A stretch of 64,000 nucleotides of DNA from Muricea muricata (GCA_963855995.1 OY979716.1:88381369-88445368), one strand, 5' to 3'. Counted from the first letter of the stretch, positions 22,113 through 35,430 are shown. Made by a program: numbers and translations. The notes: generated by a model from the letters alone, not told the origin.

Positions 22113-23813
22113 TGTACAGGCAATAATCAATCTTGCGCCTGCGGTGACATGCACAACATGAGGTGTGAAAATACAAAAAAAGAGAAAAATTGTTGAAATT
22201 TAAATGGTATGGATTTTTAAAGACTGGTAAATAATAGTTTATACTTAAAATGTGAAGGGAAAAGTGAGAAGACACTTTTTTCAACCAGGTATTTATATAA
22301 ACCTTTGTACGTCATTTGAGTTTACAAATTGTTTCGGAGTAAAAAAATTATTAATTAGTTTAATTTTTACCTTTTTTTACTTTTAAACACAAGATGGCCA
22401 GTGAAAAAAGTATGAAAGAACAAACGAGGGAAAAACCATTTTAAGACCATGTTAATGCTTTACTTTGGTAGGTCGGTGCTGTCAAATTTGTTGTTTTTGT
22501 TGTGAATTTTGCCAACGCACGGCAACAGTTTTGCACAATGTATTGTCATTAAAAATTACAAAACTAATTTGCGACTGTTTTGCTCGCATAACCAAGCAAA
22601 CAACTAGGACTGCAGGGTCAGAGAAATTAATTCCATGGCTCGCATAATCAGTTTGCGTTACACAAAAGCTTTGAAAAAATGAGCCTACCTTTCAACGCAA
22701 TGATGTCCAACACACTTGAATACTCTTGCAAAATCTTTACGTACGTGGGCCAGTGCTTTGAACTTTCAGCAGTTGCAGTGGTATTTAAACAGACTTTATA
22801 CTGTGTCAGACCACATTCCATTTGCATGAACTCGATGACAAATAGATATTACACATTCAATGCATACCCAACAAAACAAAATGCCGTTTTCCATAGTACA
22901 CGGCTTTTCATTTTTGGTAGCTTCGAGTAATATAGTTGATGTTCAATATACTTGCAGGAAAAAATACAAGAGTTATCGTCCTAGCAGCTGAATAGATTGC
23001 AAAGCTGAATAGATTGCAAAGCCAATTACTTGCATCCCTGGCATAGATTTTCATTCATATGCCATGATATGGCCAACAACATTGCAAAAGCCAAGGTGGC
23101 AAATTTCACTTCAGCAATCCATACCAAATCAAACAAAATGATTGCAAAAAATAACTTTGTATCCGTACCACAAAATTTCGATGAACCTAAAAACATTCAT
23201 ATGCATAAGATCATATATCGAATAAACAGCACATTCGTGATTGGCAAAAAAACAAGTTCGAATTCGCTGCTCGACCAACATCGGGAAATTTCGAAAGAAA
23301 AATTTAATAGAAATCAGCTTTATACTTTAAAAACATGTAATATGACTATTACCTTTCTAAAATACATTTGATTACTTCAATCGCCATCCCAAACAAGGCA
23401 AAAGCCTTTTTCTTTTGGCGAGTGGGCAGTGAGTAAAAAGTCCCTTTGCACGTTGCTAGCTGCATGCCTTGAATAATGTGTTCAGCACATGCGTGAATTA
23501 TATTATGCATGCATTATGCTACTTAACATGTGACTGCATAAATAATATCTAAAGGGTAAATGTGTTTTAATTCGATACAAGTGGAAATCATATACATGTC
23601 GAAATTCAAGCCGGAAACAGTTCAGTAAAACATCATCAACTATAGGTCATTACAAAATTCAATCGAAATTCCTAGGAACATCGCTCTCCTGGGAGGCAAA
23701 TTTTCTAGGACATTCTGCCCCCATTAGGAATTTTGCCCTCACTTCTTAATTTTTGGTTAAAATCGCAAAATATCAAGAACGGGTTCAACCAGTAAATTTT
23801 ATACGTTACATTT
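22113..23813 (+). repeat. Dispersed repeat, copy 1 (inverted relative to 53084-54744)
   Basis: Shares with copy 2 a ~45-bp start (TGTACAGGCAATAATCAATC and the GC-rich stretch after it) and a ~1.4-kb core from about 22408 to 23813 at high identity. Between them, 22160-22407 differs completely from copy 2. It carries open frames of 83 and 113 codons that exist in both copies, but the differences between the copies are mostly amino-acid changing, so I do not regard them as genes. It truncates the BEL/Pao element. No TIR or TSD was found. Confidence 0.7.
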
Positions 23814-23932
23814 TTTCTCACCCTTTTAAACATGAGATACAGTAGATATCTCATGTTTTCTATTTACAAAGCGCAATACCGAGGGAAATCACCCTATAAC
23901 GTTAGAGAAATACGATATTTTGACTGGAGAAT

Positions 23933-24509
23933 TTGAATTTGAGGTGTAATATATCCAATTATTTCTCTAATTTCTTTATTAGGGTCACTTCGAATTACGA
24001 ATATTCTGAGAATTCTGTCTTATCGTTAAAGACCATACTAGAAAGTGTCTATGAAGCTAAACTTCAACTGAGTAGCAATTCTTTGGAAAAACTTATCAAG
24101 ATCAGCTGGAAAGACAAAAGTTAAGTATCGAAAGAGGACATCGGAATATGTAAATCTGAAAGTAAAAGCCCAGGCCCGTGAGAGAGGACACATTAATGGT
24201 CTGGATGAGGAAGCGCTTAAAGAAATTCAACTGCTTTGCCATGAACATGGTCGGTTATTTGACAAATCTCAAATTGGCAAGAAAGTTGTGTCTATGATAA
24301 GACTGGCTGACCAGACCAGTGATGGAATTGTCGTGAATGGGCAAAGCCTAGCATTTAGAATTACTGTGAGTATGGACCCCCAAATGAATATCAATTATAC
24401 CGCTGAGCATGAAATTGATTTGGGCAATGCAGAAAAAACACCTTTCTGTCAAATCCTCATGAGGTCATTGTTGGGATCCACGGTATGGTTTACAATATAC
24501 CTGTGTTGA
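23933..24509 (+). pseudogene. Unrecognised protein fragment
   Basis: A possible splice acceptor (CTTTATTAG, about 23982) precedes VTSNYEYSENSVLSLKTI. After a frame change at about 24118 the text runs YVNLKVKAQARERGHINGLD and on to MRSLLGSTVWFTIYLC at 24509. The composition (balanced, with helical Leu/Glu/Lys patterns and HINGLDEEALKEIQLLCHEHG) looks protein-coding, but I cannot name a family. Confidence 0.35.
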
Positions 24510-24941
24510 AATTTAAATAGATTTTGAAGTGATTGTCAGCATATTACAGTTTCGATAATTGATATACATATTTTTTAATCTTAGGATTGTATGACTGGCT
24601 TTAGATATATGCTGCAAAAGCCCTAAAGTATTGGATACTGTACAGGAATTTGTAATTCTTCCAAGCAACCATCTTTTACGGTACAGATAAGTCACTTTGT
24701 AATAATGCTTAAATAGTTGATTAATCCTTATATGAATATTATTTTCGCCACATACAACGTATAGTACACACGCACAGGAGACGTCATCCGATGGGGTAAT
24801 AGCGAACTTAAGCAGCAGACGTTTTCGAGGCGACGGCAACGTCATTTAACCGTGTAAGACTGGACCAAGAACGGCGTTTTCGCGCGAAAAACAAATCCTT
24901 AAGCAAAAACAATTTAAGCTGACGGCAACGACTAATACACT

Positions 24942-26160
24942 ATGTCGTTCAGAAGTATTGGTGAAGTTTTAACTTACTTTTACGTGGATGAAATTATTTC
25001 GGAAGGTGAATTTGTACTTTTATACGATCATTACACGTCGAAAAATCCAGATTTCAGCTACGAACTCAACTCAAGATTCAGTTTTGACGACCTAGAAGAA
25101 GCTGAATGTCAAGCAAATTTTTGGGTAGAAAAAAGGCACATGCATGATTTAGCCAATGCATTTCAGATTCCTCCTTTCTTCCAAACTTACCAGAGAAGTG
25201 TTGCTGAGGGTTTAGAAGGATTTTGCATGCTGTTAAAACGCTTCGCCTATCCTTGTAGATATGGAGATATGATACCGCTATTTGGTAGACCGGTTCCGGA
25301 ATTATCTATGATAACCAATCATGTCATGAATTACATTTATGACACTCACTCGCATCGTATAACAGAATGGAATAACAACCTTTTAAGTCCCGATCATTTG
25401 GAAACTTACGCTCGAGCCATTCATGAAAAAGGAGCTCCACTACAAAATTGTTTTGGTTTCGTGGATGGAACAGTGCGCCCCATCTGCAGACCCAGAAAAA
25501 ACCAGAGGATTGTATATAATGGCCACAAAAAGGTACGCGCTCTCAAGTTCCAATCAGTTGTGGTGCCAAATTGAATGATAGCAAATCTTTATGGACCTGT
25601 GGGTGAGTATTATATAAATTATCCAAAAAAGTATTCTTTTGAGTTTGAATAGTTTATATTTCGGTCAAAATTATGTTCTCGAGACCCGAGTTAATAGGTA
25701 ACTTTATACTCAGATTCTTATTCTATTTTCTTTATATTTTGCAGAGGGAAAAAAGCACGACGCTGGAATGTTAGCAGAATCTAGACTTTTGCAAAGTTTA
25801 GAAGTGGCAGCCTTCTCAACAACTGGACAGCCAATGTGTTTGTATGGTGACCCTGCCTACCCCTTAAGGGTACTCTTACAGGCACCATTTAGAGGAGTGA
25901 ATCTAACCAATCAAATGAAAATGTTCAATGCTAATATGAGTGCGACGAGGGTATCTCTCGAGTGGTTGTTCGGAGATATTATCAATTATTTTAAATTCCT
26001 AGATTTTAAAAAAAATCTAAAAATTGGTTTAAGCAGCATTGGCAAAATGTATATTGTACCTGCCCTTCTTAGAAATGCTTTAACTTGCATGTATGGTAAC
26101 CAAACTGCTGAATACTTTGGCTTGCAACCACCTTCTCTGCAGGAATATTTTGCTAATTGA
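24942..26160 (+). pseudogene. Harbinger transposase (HARBI1-like nuclease), one nonsense codon
   Basis: Exon 1 is 24942-25602, intron 25603-25744 (GTGAGT...TTGCAG, 142 bp), exon 2 25745-26160. The DDE triad is visible: FGFVDGTVRPICRP (first Asp), LYGDPAYPL (second Asp) and SLEWLFGDI (Glu). The only break I see is a TGA at 25572-25574, where relatives have Gly before MIANLYGPV. Splicing joins VE-GKKHD as in relatives. With about 360 residues it has full family length. The enzyme would cut the TIRs and insert into 3-bp targets. Confidence 0.9.
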
Positions 26161-26659
26161 CAATTAAAGAACTTTAAATATTTAACTTTTAATATTTTAC
26201 ACTTTGTGTAAACCATTTAACAAAAGTATTGTATGCTGTTGTTCAATTATGTATATTGCATGTTACTAACCCTTTTGGCAACTTATTTTTTTTGTATTAA
26301 AAAACTTGAAAAGCATCAAAACTTTTTTTAAATGTGAAGGAAAATAATGAAACTTTTTTACAGCTGCAGCAAGGAACCTGTTGGCTAAATGACTCAAGCA
26401 ATATTTATGAATTTTACCATTCACATCCTTGAACATTTGATTTAGGCAAAGATTGAAAATTTGTCAAACAATGAATTAGGCAAAAGGGTTAGCAAGTTGT
26501 CAAAACGTGTGCAATATGATGCATAACTGTAACTTACTATAATTAACTAACCAACATGTTCATAGTTTTGACATTTAAAGGTCAACTTCTGTTTAAAATT
26601 TTTAACATGTACAAGGAAACCTGAAACACAACACAAAATACAATTGTTCATAGAGTTTT

Positions 26660-27486
26660 CTATTTACTTGCAAATTTTTCCAGAAGACTCATTAGGGCTT
26701 GATTTTGAATTTGTTGTTGTTGGAACATAGCCTGTATGGTTTGTACATGCTGTTGCTGTAGAGTCTGTTGCATATTTTGCTGATCTTGTTGTTGTTGCTG
26801 TATAAACATAAGCATGTCATTTTGCATTTGACTTTGCCTTTCCAACAATAAAGCACTGTTTGACTGTTCTTTTTCTCTGAGCTGAAGTTCCCTCTCTTTA
26901 AGCAAAGAGTCAGCTTTAGCCTTTTCCTTTAAAAAGTGTATGGCTTCACCTGTGCTCCTTCTCCTTTTTTAGTCGATCCATCTGTTACATTGTTCTCTTT
27001 TTGTTTGTTTGTTTCACCAAGGGTCTCCATTGCTTTATTTCGAATTTCCTCAGCAGTAGCTTTATCTTGTTGTGCTTTCTTTGTCTTTGATTCACTTGGG
27101 GGATTAAGGATCCATTCTTACTCCTTATCACAAATTTCCTCTAACAATGAATCAATTTCATCTTCTTCTGGATTAATACCAGATTCTCGGTCTTCTTCTC
27201 TGACTTTAGCTTTGTACCTTTTGATTAGTAGGGAAAGCCTATCCCTTAATGACCGCTTGGATACACTAAACAATGGGTTTTCCAATTTGTTAAGGTTTTC
27301 TGCTATTTCATCCCATACTTTTCCTCTTTCAGGACTTCCATTTCGAGTCTCATACAGACTGGAAACCAAAACCTCTCTTGCAAATAGTATATCATGTGAC
27401 TCACTCCATTTCATGGGCCTGTAAAAGATATGTTTAAATGCTCTTTTTAATTTCAAACATAAAGTAATCTTATTTTCTTCAAACAC
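26660..27486 (-). pseudogene. Harbinger Myb/SANT-like DNA-binding protein
   Basis: N-terminal part 27118-27486: MKWSESHDILFAREVLVSSL, RGKVWDEIAENLN and KRSLRDRLSLLIKRYKAK form the trihelical Myb-like domain. A stop at about 27117 interrupts, then the frame goes on (SESKTKKAQQDKATAEEIRN) to about 26940, where a frameshift leads into a Gln-rich coiled coil (26660-26905: QQQQQDQQNMQQTLQQQ). In active Harbingers this protein binds the subterminal DNA and brings the nuclease into the nucleus. Confidence 0.8.
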
Positions 27487-28465
27487 TGACTAGCATATAC
27501 TGTGCCATAGATAAGTAAAATCATTTAGAAAAGCTGACTAGAGAAGTATAGGGTGCACTGTGGAACAATGCATCTAAATGCATGAGTTGACTAGAATGCC
27601 TATAAATTAACGTGACTGAAATTGTTTTAATATCTCAAGTCCAGCTGAGAAAATTTGTTAAAGAACATCTGGACAAAATAAACAAGACCTTTTACAATTT
27701 TACAAATTCATTCACACATTTATCTCATGTCATCCAGCCCTCCCTCCTTCCCCCAGCACTATTTTCCTACATATTATTAATCTCCTACATACAAGACATT
27801 TTTCACTGAAAAATATCAAATATGTGGTTAAACGTAGTGTTTTAAGATACCCTTAATAGTAAAAAGTAGTAATATACAAATAAACCGTACTAAAGAGTAA
27901 AGAACATGATTAACAACAGACATCATTCGAAACAACGAATTAAATATTAAAGCTACAATGAAAGATATGTATCGGATGACACCACGTAAAAGCTTGGAAA
28001 AATCTGTATAACATGACATAAAAACAGAATGGCATCTTAACTCCAAAAATTGTCATAATTTTTACATGAGAAAACAATATATTTATTTATATGTATACTT
28101 ACTTTGCTGTTTTTGTCGAAGTATTTGTAGATTGAGTAGATTCAGTTGAAGACACGGTAGTCATCTCACCTGAACATGGAGAAATTTTGATCTAAATTTC
28201 ACATGCTGTTAAAAGAACTCTGGCAAACATTCTAGAATTGCATGGGATTAACAATAATTGCAAAACTATAAAACTTTATTAGGTTATAACGGGTGTACTT
28301 ACATACGTCTTCGCCACAACGCCAAAACAAAAATTCTCACGTTGTTGTCGCGACGTCGACGGCAAGAGATTTGTAATTGCCATGCGCAGTGACACTCGTC
28401 CCAGTCCAAACAGAGAGCTGGCGTTGCCGTCGCCTCAAAAACGTCTGCTGCTTAAGTTCGCTAAT

Positions 28466-29301
28466 ATACTTGAGCAACACGTGGTATTTTGTAGGTACTG
28501 TCTACTCATGGAAAAGCCTAGATGAAAAAGACTGCGGCACCTCCTGCATGTATGACTTTGTAACAGCCCAACGGCAACGTAAAAGACATCAGAATTGTGA
28601 CCATTGAAACACCAGACAGAAAATGTAGTTTGAATATAAATTTCAAATGCATACATATCAAACAATCCAAGATTATATAATTTTGAATTCGATTTGGTAT
28701 GTATGCATGTAAAATCGCTCCCTGGGTATTAATATTCGTAATTCGTAAAAAACATCACGTGCATGGCGTGTTCAAACGTTATTTCGTGATCACAATTTGT
28801 TGCTGCAAGGCTTGTAAAAATTAATCAAGATAATATTTTCGGTAAAAGATCGTAAATTTTTATGGTCAAATCAGAGTAGAAACATGAACAATAACGAGCA
28901 AATATATCAAAATGGCATAAAATGTTTTTAATAAAACGACAATTAGTCTGGTCGCTTAGCGGCAAAAATTGGCAAGATTGTGACAAAACCGACGAAGTCA
29001 GTATGAAGAAAGTCAGTATGAAGAAGTTCAAATATTTATCACTCATGGGAGGTGAAAAAGTACTTTTTTGAAATAACTGTTTCGAACATTTGTTCATGTT
29101 ATACTTAATTATTGTACTTCATAATAAGGTGTTTGGTTTTTTTGGACAACATAGACCTATAGGACATATAAAATTTTCTGTATGATATTTTCAAATTAAA
29201 TATTGTTGATTGGCAGAGAAAAATTGCCAACCGTTAACGTGCCATCTCATTGAGGTAACACCCCCTGACTTGAAAATTTTAGGCACGCCTTCTTCAATTC
29301 A
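28466..29301. other. Interval between the Harbinger elements, nothing recognised
   Basis: AT-rich, only short unsupported frames (for example minus 28825-29097), no repeats matched elsewhere in the window by eye. Confidence 0.4.
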
Positions 29302-30381
29302 TTAAGCCCGATTTCCAATTTTTTTTCCCGATTTCCAATTTTTCCTTTTTTCCCAATTTTTTCACGCGAAGCAACTTTTTTCAAAGGCGAAATATTTCTC
29401 CAGAACGCCAGTTTGATTTCCACATGCAAAATCGTGCAGATGATATGGCGCAAAATATGAAAAGTCAAAAACAAAATGGTGGCACTAAACAGCAGACGAC
29501 TATTATTGCTACGAAATGATTTGCTGAGGTTGTATTTCTTTGACGTCGCAGCAAACGAATTTCAAAGTACAAAAAGCGATTCTGGATTCGCCGTGTTCAT
29601 GCAGAAAGGCAACAGAAAGGGGAATTTCATTTGCTTGTGAACGAGCTTATTCTTTCTGACCAAGAATATTTTTTCCAATGTTTTCACATGTCCTCAACGT
29701 TGTTCGAGAAGCTACTTTCTTGGATAGGACACCAGCTTCGGAAACAAACAACAAGAGTGCGAGAAGCAATTGGCCCAAGAGAAAGACTATGCGTTTGTCA
29801 GCGATATTTAGTAACAGGAGATGCCCAACTAACGATAGCTACGTCTTATAGAATGAGCCCTCCAGTTGTTAGTAGGATTATAAATGAAACTTGTGAGGTA
29901 CTGCGGAAGACTTTGATTGAACGAGGCTACCTAAAACAACCTTGTACTGAAGAAGAATGGAAATCTATTGCAAGCAATTTCAAAACACATTGGAACTTTC
30001 CACATTGCCTGGGTGCTTTGGATGGCAAACATGTGGTCATACAAGCTCCCGGGAAATCTGGATCATCGTACTTTAATTATAAAAAAACTTTTAGTATCAT
30101 TCTCCTGGCCATATGTAATGCCCACTACCAATTCACTTTAGTTGACATAGGAAATTGTGGTAGACAAAGTCATAGCAGTGTCTACAACAGCTGTAGCCAT
30201 TTAGGCTATGCAATTGAAAACAATAAACTTAACATTCCAGGCCCTTTCAAACTACCAAACTCTCGAAAGGTTCTTCCATATGTGTTTGCCGCAAATGTTG
30301 CATTTGGATTAAAAAGACATATGATGAAACCATTCCCTACTCAAAATGGACATTGATGAACATATATTCAATTACCGGCTT

Positions 30382-33300
30382 CAGGCCTCTGAATTCAGGT
30401 CGGCATTCGGCAATTGCCGACCTATTGTTATATCAGGATGGCAAAAAATTGCCGAGCTGTAATTCTATGAAGACTCTTAGAAATTATTCTTTTATAGTAT
30501 GTGCTTCAAGAAATCTACCTTGAAAAAATCTTTTATAATACCCTGATTATTTATGCTTTAGGTGTAGACAGTATGTCTGGAACAGCGACAGTGTGTCTGG
30601 AATTTTTCATGTAGCCAATCACTTTTTTAAAAAATGTGGTAAACAATCCAATTAACTATTACTAATTTGAGATCAAAGCCATTTCAATGTACTGTAATTT
30701 AGAAATGTTTTCAAGGTCTTGTGCATAAACAAACACATTTCATTGCTTTGTCATACACGAGCATGACAAAAAATAAGCAAATATGCCGAGGAAAACAACA
30801 GTTGATTCTTGGGGAATCCCTTGCGCTGGTTACGAGTGTGATTCCACAGGAAATGTCACTTTACTCTGGTGTAAAATATGCAGAGTTTTATTTAAGTCAA
30901 GACGAGAATGCATTAAAGAAAACTTCAAATTTGCAAGGGGTGGCAGATGATGTGGCAGACAAGTTTATCCGTGGTACGAAGACCATTAAAAAGTGCAACT
31001 TAAAAGATCATGTTGCTAAAAGTTTGACGCATAAAACTGCGGTTATGAGACGTGCCAAGTTCTTCATTGTCGCCAACTTCATCATCAGTTACTGGTCCTT
31101 CTGGTGTACCCAGACAAGCAACTTTATTGACACATTTCTAGAAGATAAATGCTCAACATCGAAATCAACTTATTAAGAAATTTCAGTTAGCACATTTTCT
31201 AGCAGCCCAGGGGAGACCATTCAAATTATACGAGGATTTTGCGAAGTTTGAAAAGGACATTCATAAAGTTGATCTGGGAAGTAGTTACACTTCTGACACA
31301 TCGGCAGCAGAAATTGTACGATACTTGAGTAAGAGCAATTTGATAAAGAACATTACGGATCCAATAAACTCAAATGCCGTTAAGTACTATGGTGTAATAA
31401 ATGATGGAAGCAGTAGTGCTAAAACTATGGATGAAAAAACTATTTCTCATGAAAACTGCCGCCGAAGGACATCCAAAATATACTGTGATGAGTCTAGAAG
31501 AACCTGAGAATGCACATGCAGAAGGATTAAAAAGAGCTATGGAGAACTCATTTGAAAAGTTAAACTTAATTCCCCCTCGGAAAAACAAAGAATTGGGTAT
31601 GTGCACCGACGGTGCGATTGCCTTAAGATGCGTTCAAAGAATCAACCGTAAACGATAGGTGCAACGAAGATCTTAGAAATACATACTACCTATTTAAAAA
31701 GGCAAATCTTCGGTGGCGCTTATTTAAACGCCAATCAAGATTTATGGCCCACTCCTACATCCGTTACAAGAGTCCCGCCGGTACTAGATGGACAGAGCAC
31801 CAAGTTGATGCTTTGACATCATACAACCACAACTTACCCGTTTTTATAACCTTTGCGAACCAACAAATTTCAGAGCCTTATGATAAGACGATGAAAGATG
31901 TTGGCCCTAAGTTGCAGGGCATGCTAAAGAATGTCACTCAAATAGCTCGAGTCATTTACAACTCCATTAAGCAAGATATTTTGACAGTGATTCGTCCCAC
32001 CACAAAAACCTGGCAGAGATGTGACCTTCTTCTATGGAATTAATCACAGTTTGTTCCACCACCGTTAAAACAGTGAAGAAACTGATGAAGCTTGTCGACG
32101 AAGAAAAGGGAGAAGCATTCAAAAGAAGAGAACTTTTTCCCACTTGTTGTTCAATTCTTGACCAAATAACCGTTTAGGAAAAAGAAACAGTAGCTCCAAG
32201 GCAAAACCACTCTGATGTAGCATCAACCTCAACCAACTTCTCGTATCACGGCTATTTCCTGAAGGGAAGTCTAGAGCATGCTCTCAAAGAGTGCCCAGAG
32301 GAGTTTGTTCCTATTTTGTCAAAGCTGGAAACTTCGCTTGCCAAACGGTTGGGGTTGTTGACAGGAGAACCAATTTTTAAAGCCATGGCACAGCTTCTTG
32401 ATACAAAATGCTATCATACATCAGATGTTAAGAAATTAAAGAGAAAGTACCATTGATCAAAAACTGCTTTGAAACCTTGCTTTTAACGAATGGATGCCTA
32501 ATTGATAAGTGCGAAACCAAAATAGAAATTGTTTATGAGCATATTGTTGTGTTTATGTCTCAGAAATTTCCATCCAAATGCTGGCCAGCTTTGTTCTTAA
32601 TTAAAGAAGAATTGGGAATTCAGAACATTTTGCACATTGCAGAACTTTGCATTGCTGTTCCAATAAGCATTGCAGAATCAGAAAGGGTCGCGTCAATCTC
32701 AAGATAATTCGACGCTTGAAAGCATTCTCCGGCTTCGCTGTGACAACAACTAATTGGAAGAACGATACAAACACACGATCGACCTTTTCCGGAGGAAATA
32801 CCCTAATGGTGAAGTAAGAAAGAGAAGTCGTAGATTGGATGGTCATGTATACCCAAAGAAACGAGCTTGAAAACAAAAGAATGTGGGTGACAATGGTGCA
32901 CGTAGAAAGATCACCTGAAGTTATAGCTGAGCTTGTGCCATCATCTGAATCAGAGGTCAGCGAAGTCGAGGAAGCCACAATCCATGACATTAATATTTTT
33001 GACATATCTGACAACGACTGGTCAATTGATTCGGAAGAAGAATGCTAATGTTTCCATCCATCGTTCGAGATATTACTGTATAGATTTCATAGAAAAGTGT
33101 TGTGAGATACAGATTCTTCATTAGATTGATAGATACACTTATAGTTACTGTTATTCACAGCTAAACAATGTTTGATTTATACTTTGGTAAACATCATAAA
33201 GATTAGTTACTTTGACATTACAGTCATTTGTTGTATGGTACTACTTGATAATTGCAATTACTGTTGTACAAAAGCAAATTTCGGCATTATTACTATACTG

Positions 33301-33411
33301 GCTGTGGCACATTTCATTTGACAATTTGAAATTGCCGACCTGTGCTGACCTATTTCCGTCTCAGGTCAGCAAATTGTTGCCGACCTGATTTTTCGCTAAT
33401 TTAGAGGCCTG
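30382..33411. mobile_element. hAT transposon (ZNF862-like family) nested in Harbinger B
   Basis: Ends CAGGCCTCTGAATT (left) and CAGGCCTCTAAATT (right, inverse). The subterminal parts repeat GGTCGGCAA and its complement several times, forming hairpins near both ends. The flanking duplication is imperfect (about CCGGCTT on the left against CCACTT on the right), so its exact length is unsure. Its position inside a reading frame shows it to be an insertion. Confidence 0.8.
30721..33048 (+). pseudogene. hAT transposase, heavily broken
   Basis: Recognisable pieces in several frames: the segment LAAQGRPFKLYEDFAKFEKD near 31200, VKYYGVINDGSSSAKTMDEK (Asp of the RNase H-like core) at about 31380, CTDGA near 31600, SPAGTRWTEHQVDALTSYNH with QQISEPYDKTMKDVGPKLQG (31744-32043), and the dimerisation region IAELCIAVPISIAESERV (about 32640-32700). 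These are the blocks of the ZNF862/KIAA1586-like hAT group. More than six frame changes or stops. The end at 32839-33048 is acidic. Confidence 0.75.
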
Positions 33412-34095
33412 CCACTTTCTCGTGCTAGACGAGTTATTGAGAACGCGTTTGGAATAGCCGCAACAAGATTTAGAATTTTTCGCAGACCAATTATTGCAAA
33501 TGTTGAAAAAGTTAAGCTAATAACAAAAGCTGTTGTTGCCCTACATAATTTTCTAATGAGTCACAACTCCTCAAATGCCCGTCGATATTGTCCCATAAAT
33601 TATACAGATCAGGAAAGAGAAACAAGGATTGCACCTGGAGGATGGAGGAATGAAGAGGATTACATGCTGGGATTACAACCACTGGGTCAAGTTGGTTTCA
33701 ATAATTACTCTTTGCATGCTTCACTAGTCTGACAAGGATTCAAAGAGTACTTCAACACAGAGAGGGCAGTTAACTGACAATGGAAACTAGTTAGTACAAG
33801 TATCACACGTTATGACAGTTTCTTAAACAGACTAAAGCTGACAAACAGCCATTAAAAACAGTTTTTGATAATCAGCAGGTAAGAGGCAGCACTAAAAATA
33901 ACATGAACAATGTAAATAACTAATGAACAGTACACAGTATGCTTTGCAAATTTCATTTAACAATGTAAATACTTATAATTTATAACTTTTTTGCCAATGA
34001 ATGAAATGTTTTTTAAAAGACTGCAGACAGTTTGCTAAAACCAAACAGTTGAGAAAGTTATTTTAAATGAATGTTTTAATAACAATTGATAACAT

Positions 34096-35430
34096 TTACT
34101 CATCTGTATCATCACTGAACTCAATCTCAAATAATGTTTGGCGTAATTTAATCATAGCCATTCTTTTCTTCTTTAGTGGCAGTGCATGGATAGTGGGAAT
34201 GAGACTTTTACAGTATAATGAAACTTCATCTGTTGCCTCTTCCTTTGTCTCATCAATGTTTTTATCAGTCTTGTCCAGTTGCTTCAAGATGGCTAAATCA
34301 ATAGCATCGTGCGACGATTTTGTAGCATGCCTGCTACTTAGTGAAGGTATTAATGGTTGATCATCAGACTTTCTTTTTGCTGCAGGAGTTTCACGACTAC
34401 TGGTTGTGGCACTTGTAGTTGCAGGGTTTGGCTCAACTGAGTTACTTTCACCAACGACAGATGCTTCCATAGCAGCATAACTGATATTAGATTCTGTGGG
34501 TTTATTTGCTGTCTTTTCGTGAAGAAACCTCATTTGCTCAAAAAATTTACATTGTGGCAAAACTGATGCAGGTGCTCCTGATCTTGTCATCTGCTGCCTT
34601 TTGTCTAAACATTTCTTCAAGTTGTCTTTCAAGTTTTTTTAGGTTTCTTTGCAAGAAGTCAACTGAAATATATTAAATAAGGGTATTTTCCATTAATAGG
34701 TCACTTGAGCATCTAATGGCAGGCCATTTTCCTTGACAAGAGCTACCATAGGCCAGGGTGATGTCTTATGCAGGTTTATTATGGGTTTGTGATGCTAAAA
34801 TTTTGCCATGCTTGTACATGTAACTCACAATGAAGATTTACAACATGGCAATTCACATTGAAAGCCATAGTTAGAGAATAGGTAAAATACAGTGTGCAAC
34901 AACAACTGCAAAATGCCCCAAATCTTTCACAGGAACTAACAATTATAATATATCCCTTTTGTGCAGTTTATTGTTCATTGCAACTGCCAACCGAGACAAG
35001 AGTATTTACAATGTACTTGTGGACTCGTATCAAACTGCTTGAGCAACTAGTGAACTAGCAGAGGGAACATGATCACTTTAACAAAATTAATCGTGGCAAT
35101 AGGCTTGTCAGTCTATTTCTTATAGAAAAATATCAGACACTGCACAGGTATAGATATGTCCTTCTTTTCACTTCTATTTAAAGACAAATATTGAATTTTT
35201 ACTACAAAGCTTACCATCTCTTTTAAATACGGAGGCAATTTGAAGCCATGCATTTTGTAACTTTCACTATTAACATCCCATAAACATCTATATTTTCGCA
35301 CTTCTTCTAGGAACATTGCTTTATCAAAGTTATCCAGCGGTTGTGAGTTTACATAAGCTTGAGAAATATCGTTTATAATTTCGTTATTTCCAATACTAGA
35401 ATTTGATTCCTGCTCTTTGATGTCCACCAT
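34096..35430 (-). pseudogene. MADF-domain protein of Harbinger B
   Basis: Exon 1 starts MVDIKEQESN at 35430 and contains FLEEVRKYRCLWDVNSESYK, the first MADF helix pair, ending at a donor (GAGATG|GTAAGC, about 35217). Exon 2 begins near 34660 after TTTCAG and reads KKCLDKRQQMTRSGAPASVL, CKFFEQMRFLHEK (last MADF helix), then a Ser/Thr-rich linker and a BESS-like tail (DLAILKQLDKTDKN...KKKRMAMIKLRQTLFEIE) to 34096. MADF proteins are the DNA-binding partners of many Harbinger nucleases. The frame at the exon 2 start is unsure. Confidence 0.7.

Larger units (their letters stand above)
24801..28462. mobile_element. PIF/Harbinger transposon A
   Basis: TIRs start AGCGAACTTAAGCAGCAGAC on both sides and run about 45 bp (24801-24845 and 28420-28462), with a 3-bp duplication AAT (24798-24800, 28463-28465). 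Two genes lie inside in the usual Harbinger arrangement: a nuclease-type transposase on the plus strand and a Myb/SANT-like DNA-binding protein on the minus strand. Damage is light: one stop in the transposase, and one stop plus one frameshift in the second gene. Confidence 0.92.
29475..33732 (+). pseudogene. HARBI1-like transposase, interrupted at 30381
   Basis: The 5' half (29475-30381) begins with a frame break near 29560, then reads RFWIRRVHAERQQKGEFHLL, a Myb-like HTH (DAQLTIATSYRMSPPVVSRI) and the first catalytic Asp in GALDGKHVVIQAPG. The second Asp block is LVDIGNCGRQSHSS. A small frameshift near 30340 precedes the insertion. The 3' half resumes at about 33413 with LSRARRVIENAFGI, which holds the catalytic Glu, and runs open to 33732. 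Codons on the two sides of the hAT fit together as in relatives, so the two pieces are one gene. Confidence 0.88.

Noticed and set aside
22679-23371. Two open frames (83 and 113 codons) present in both copies of the dispersed repeat, suggesting conserved genes
   Set aside because: Differences between the two copies change the amino acid nearly every time (for example T/M, Q/E, D/N, M/K), so there is no sign of selection on protein; shared frames follow from recent common origin.
22113-23813. Dispersed repeat as a solo LTR (TG...CA ends)
   Set aside because: Neither copy has matching flanking duplications, and the internal segment swap does not fit an LTR.
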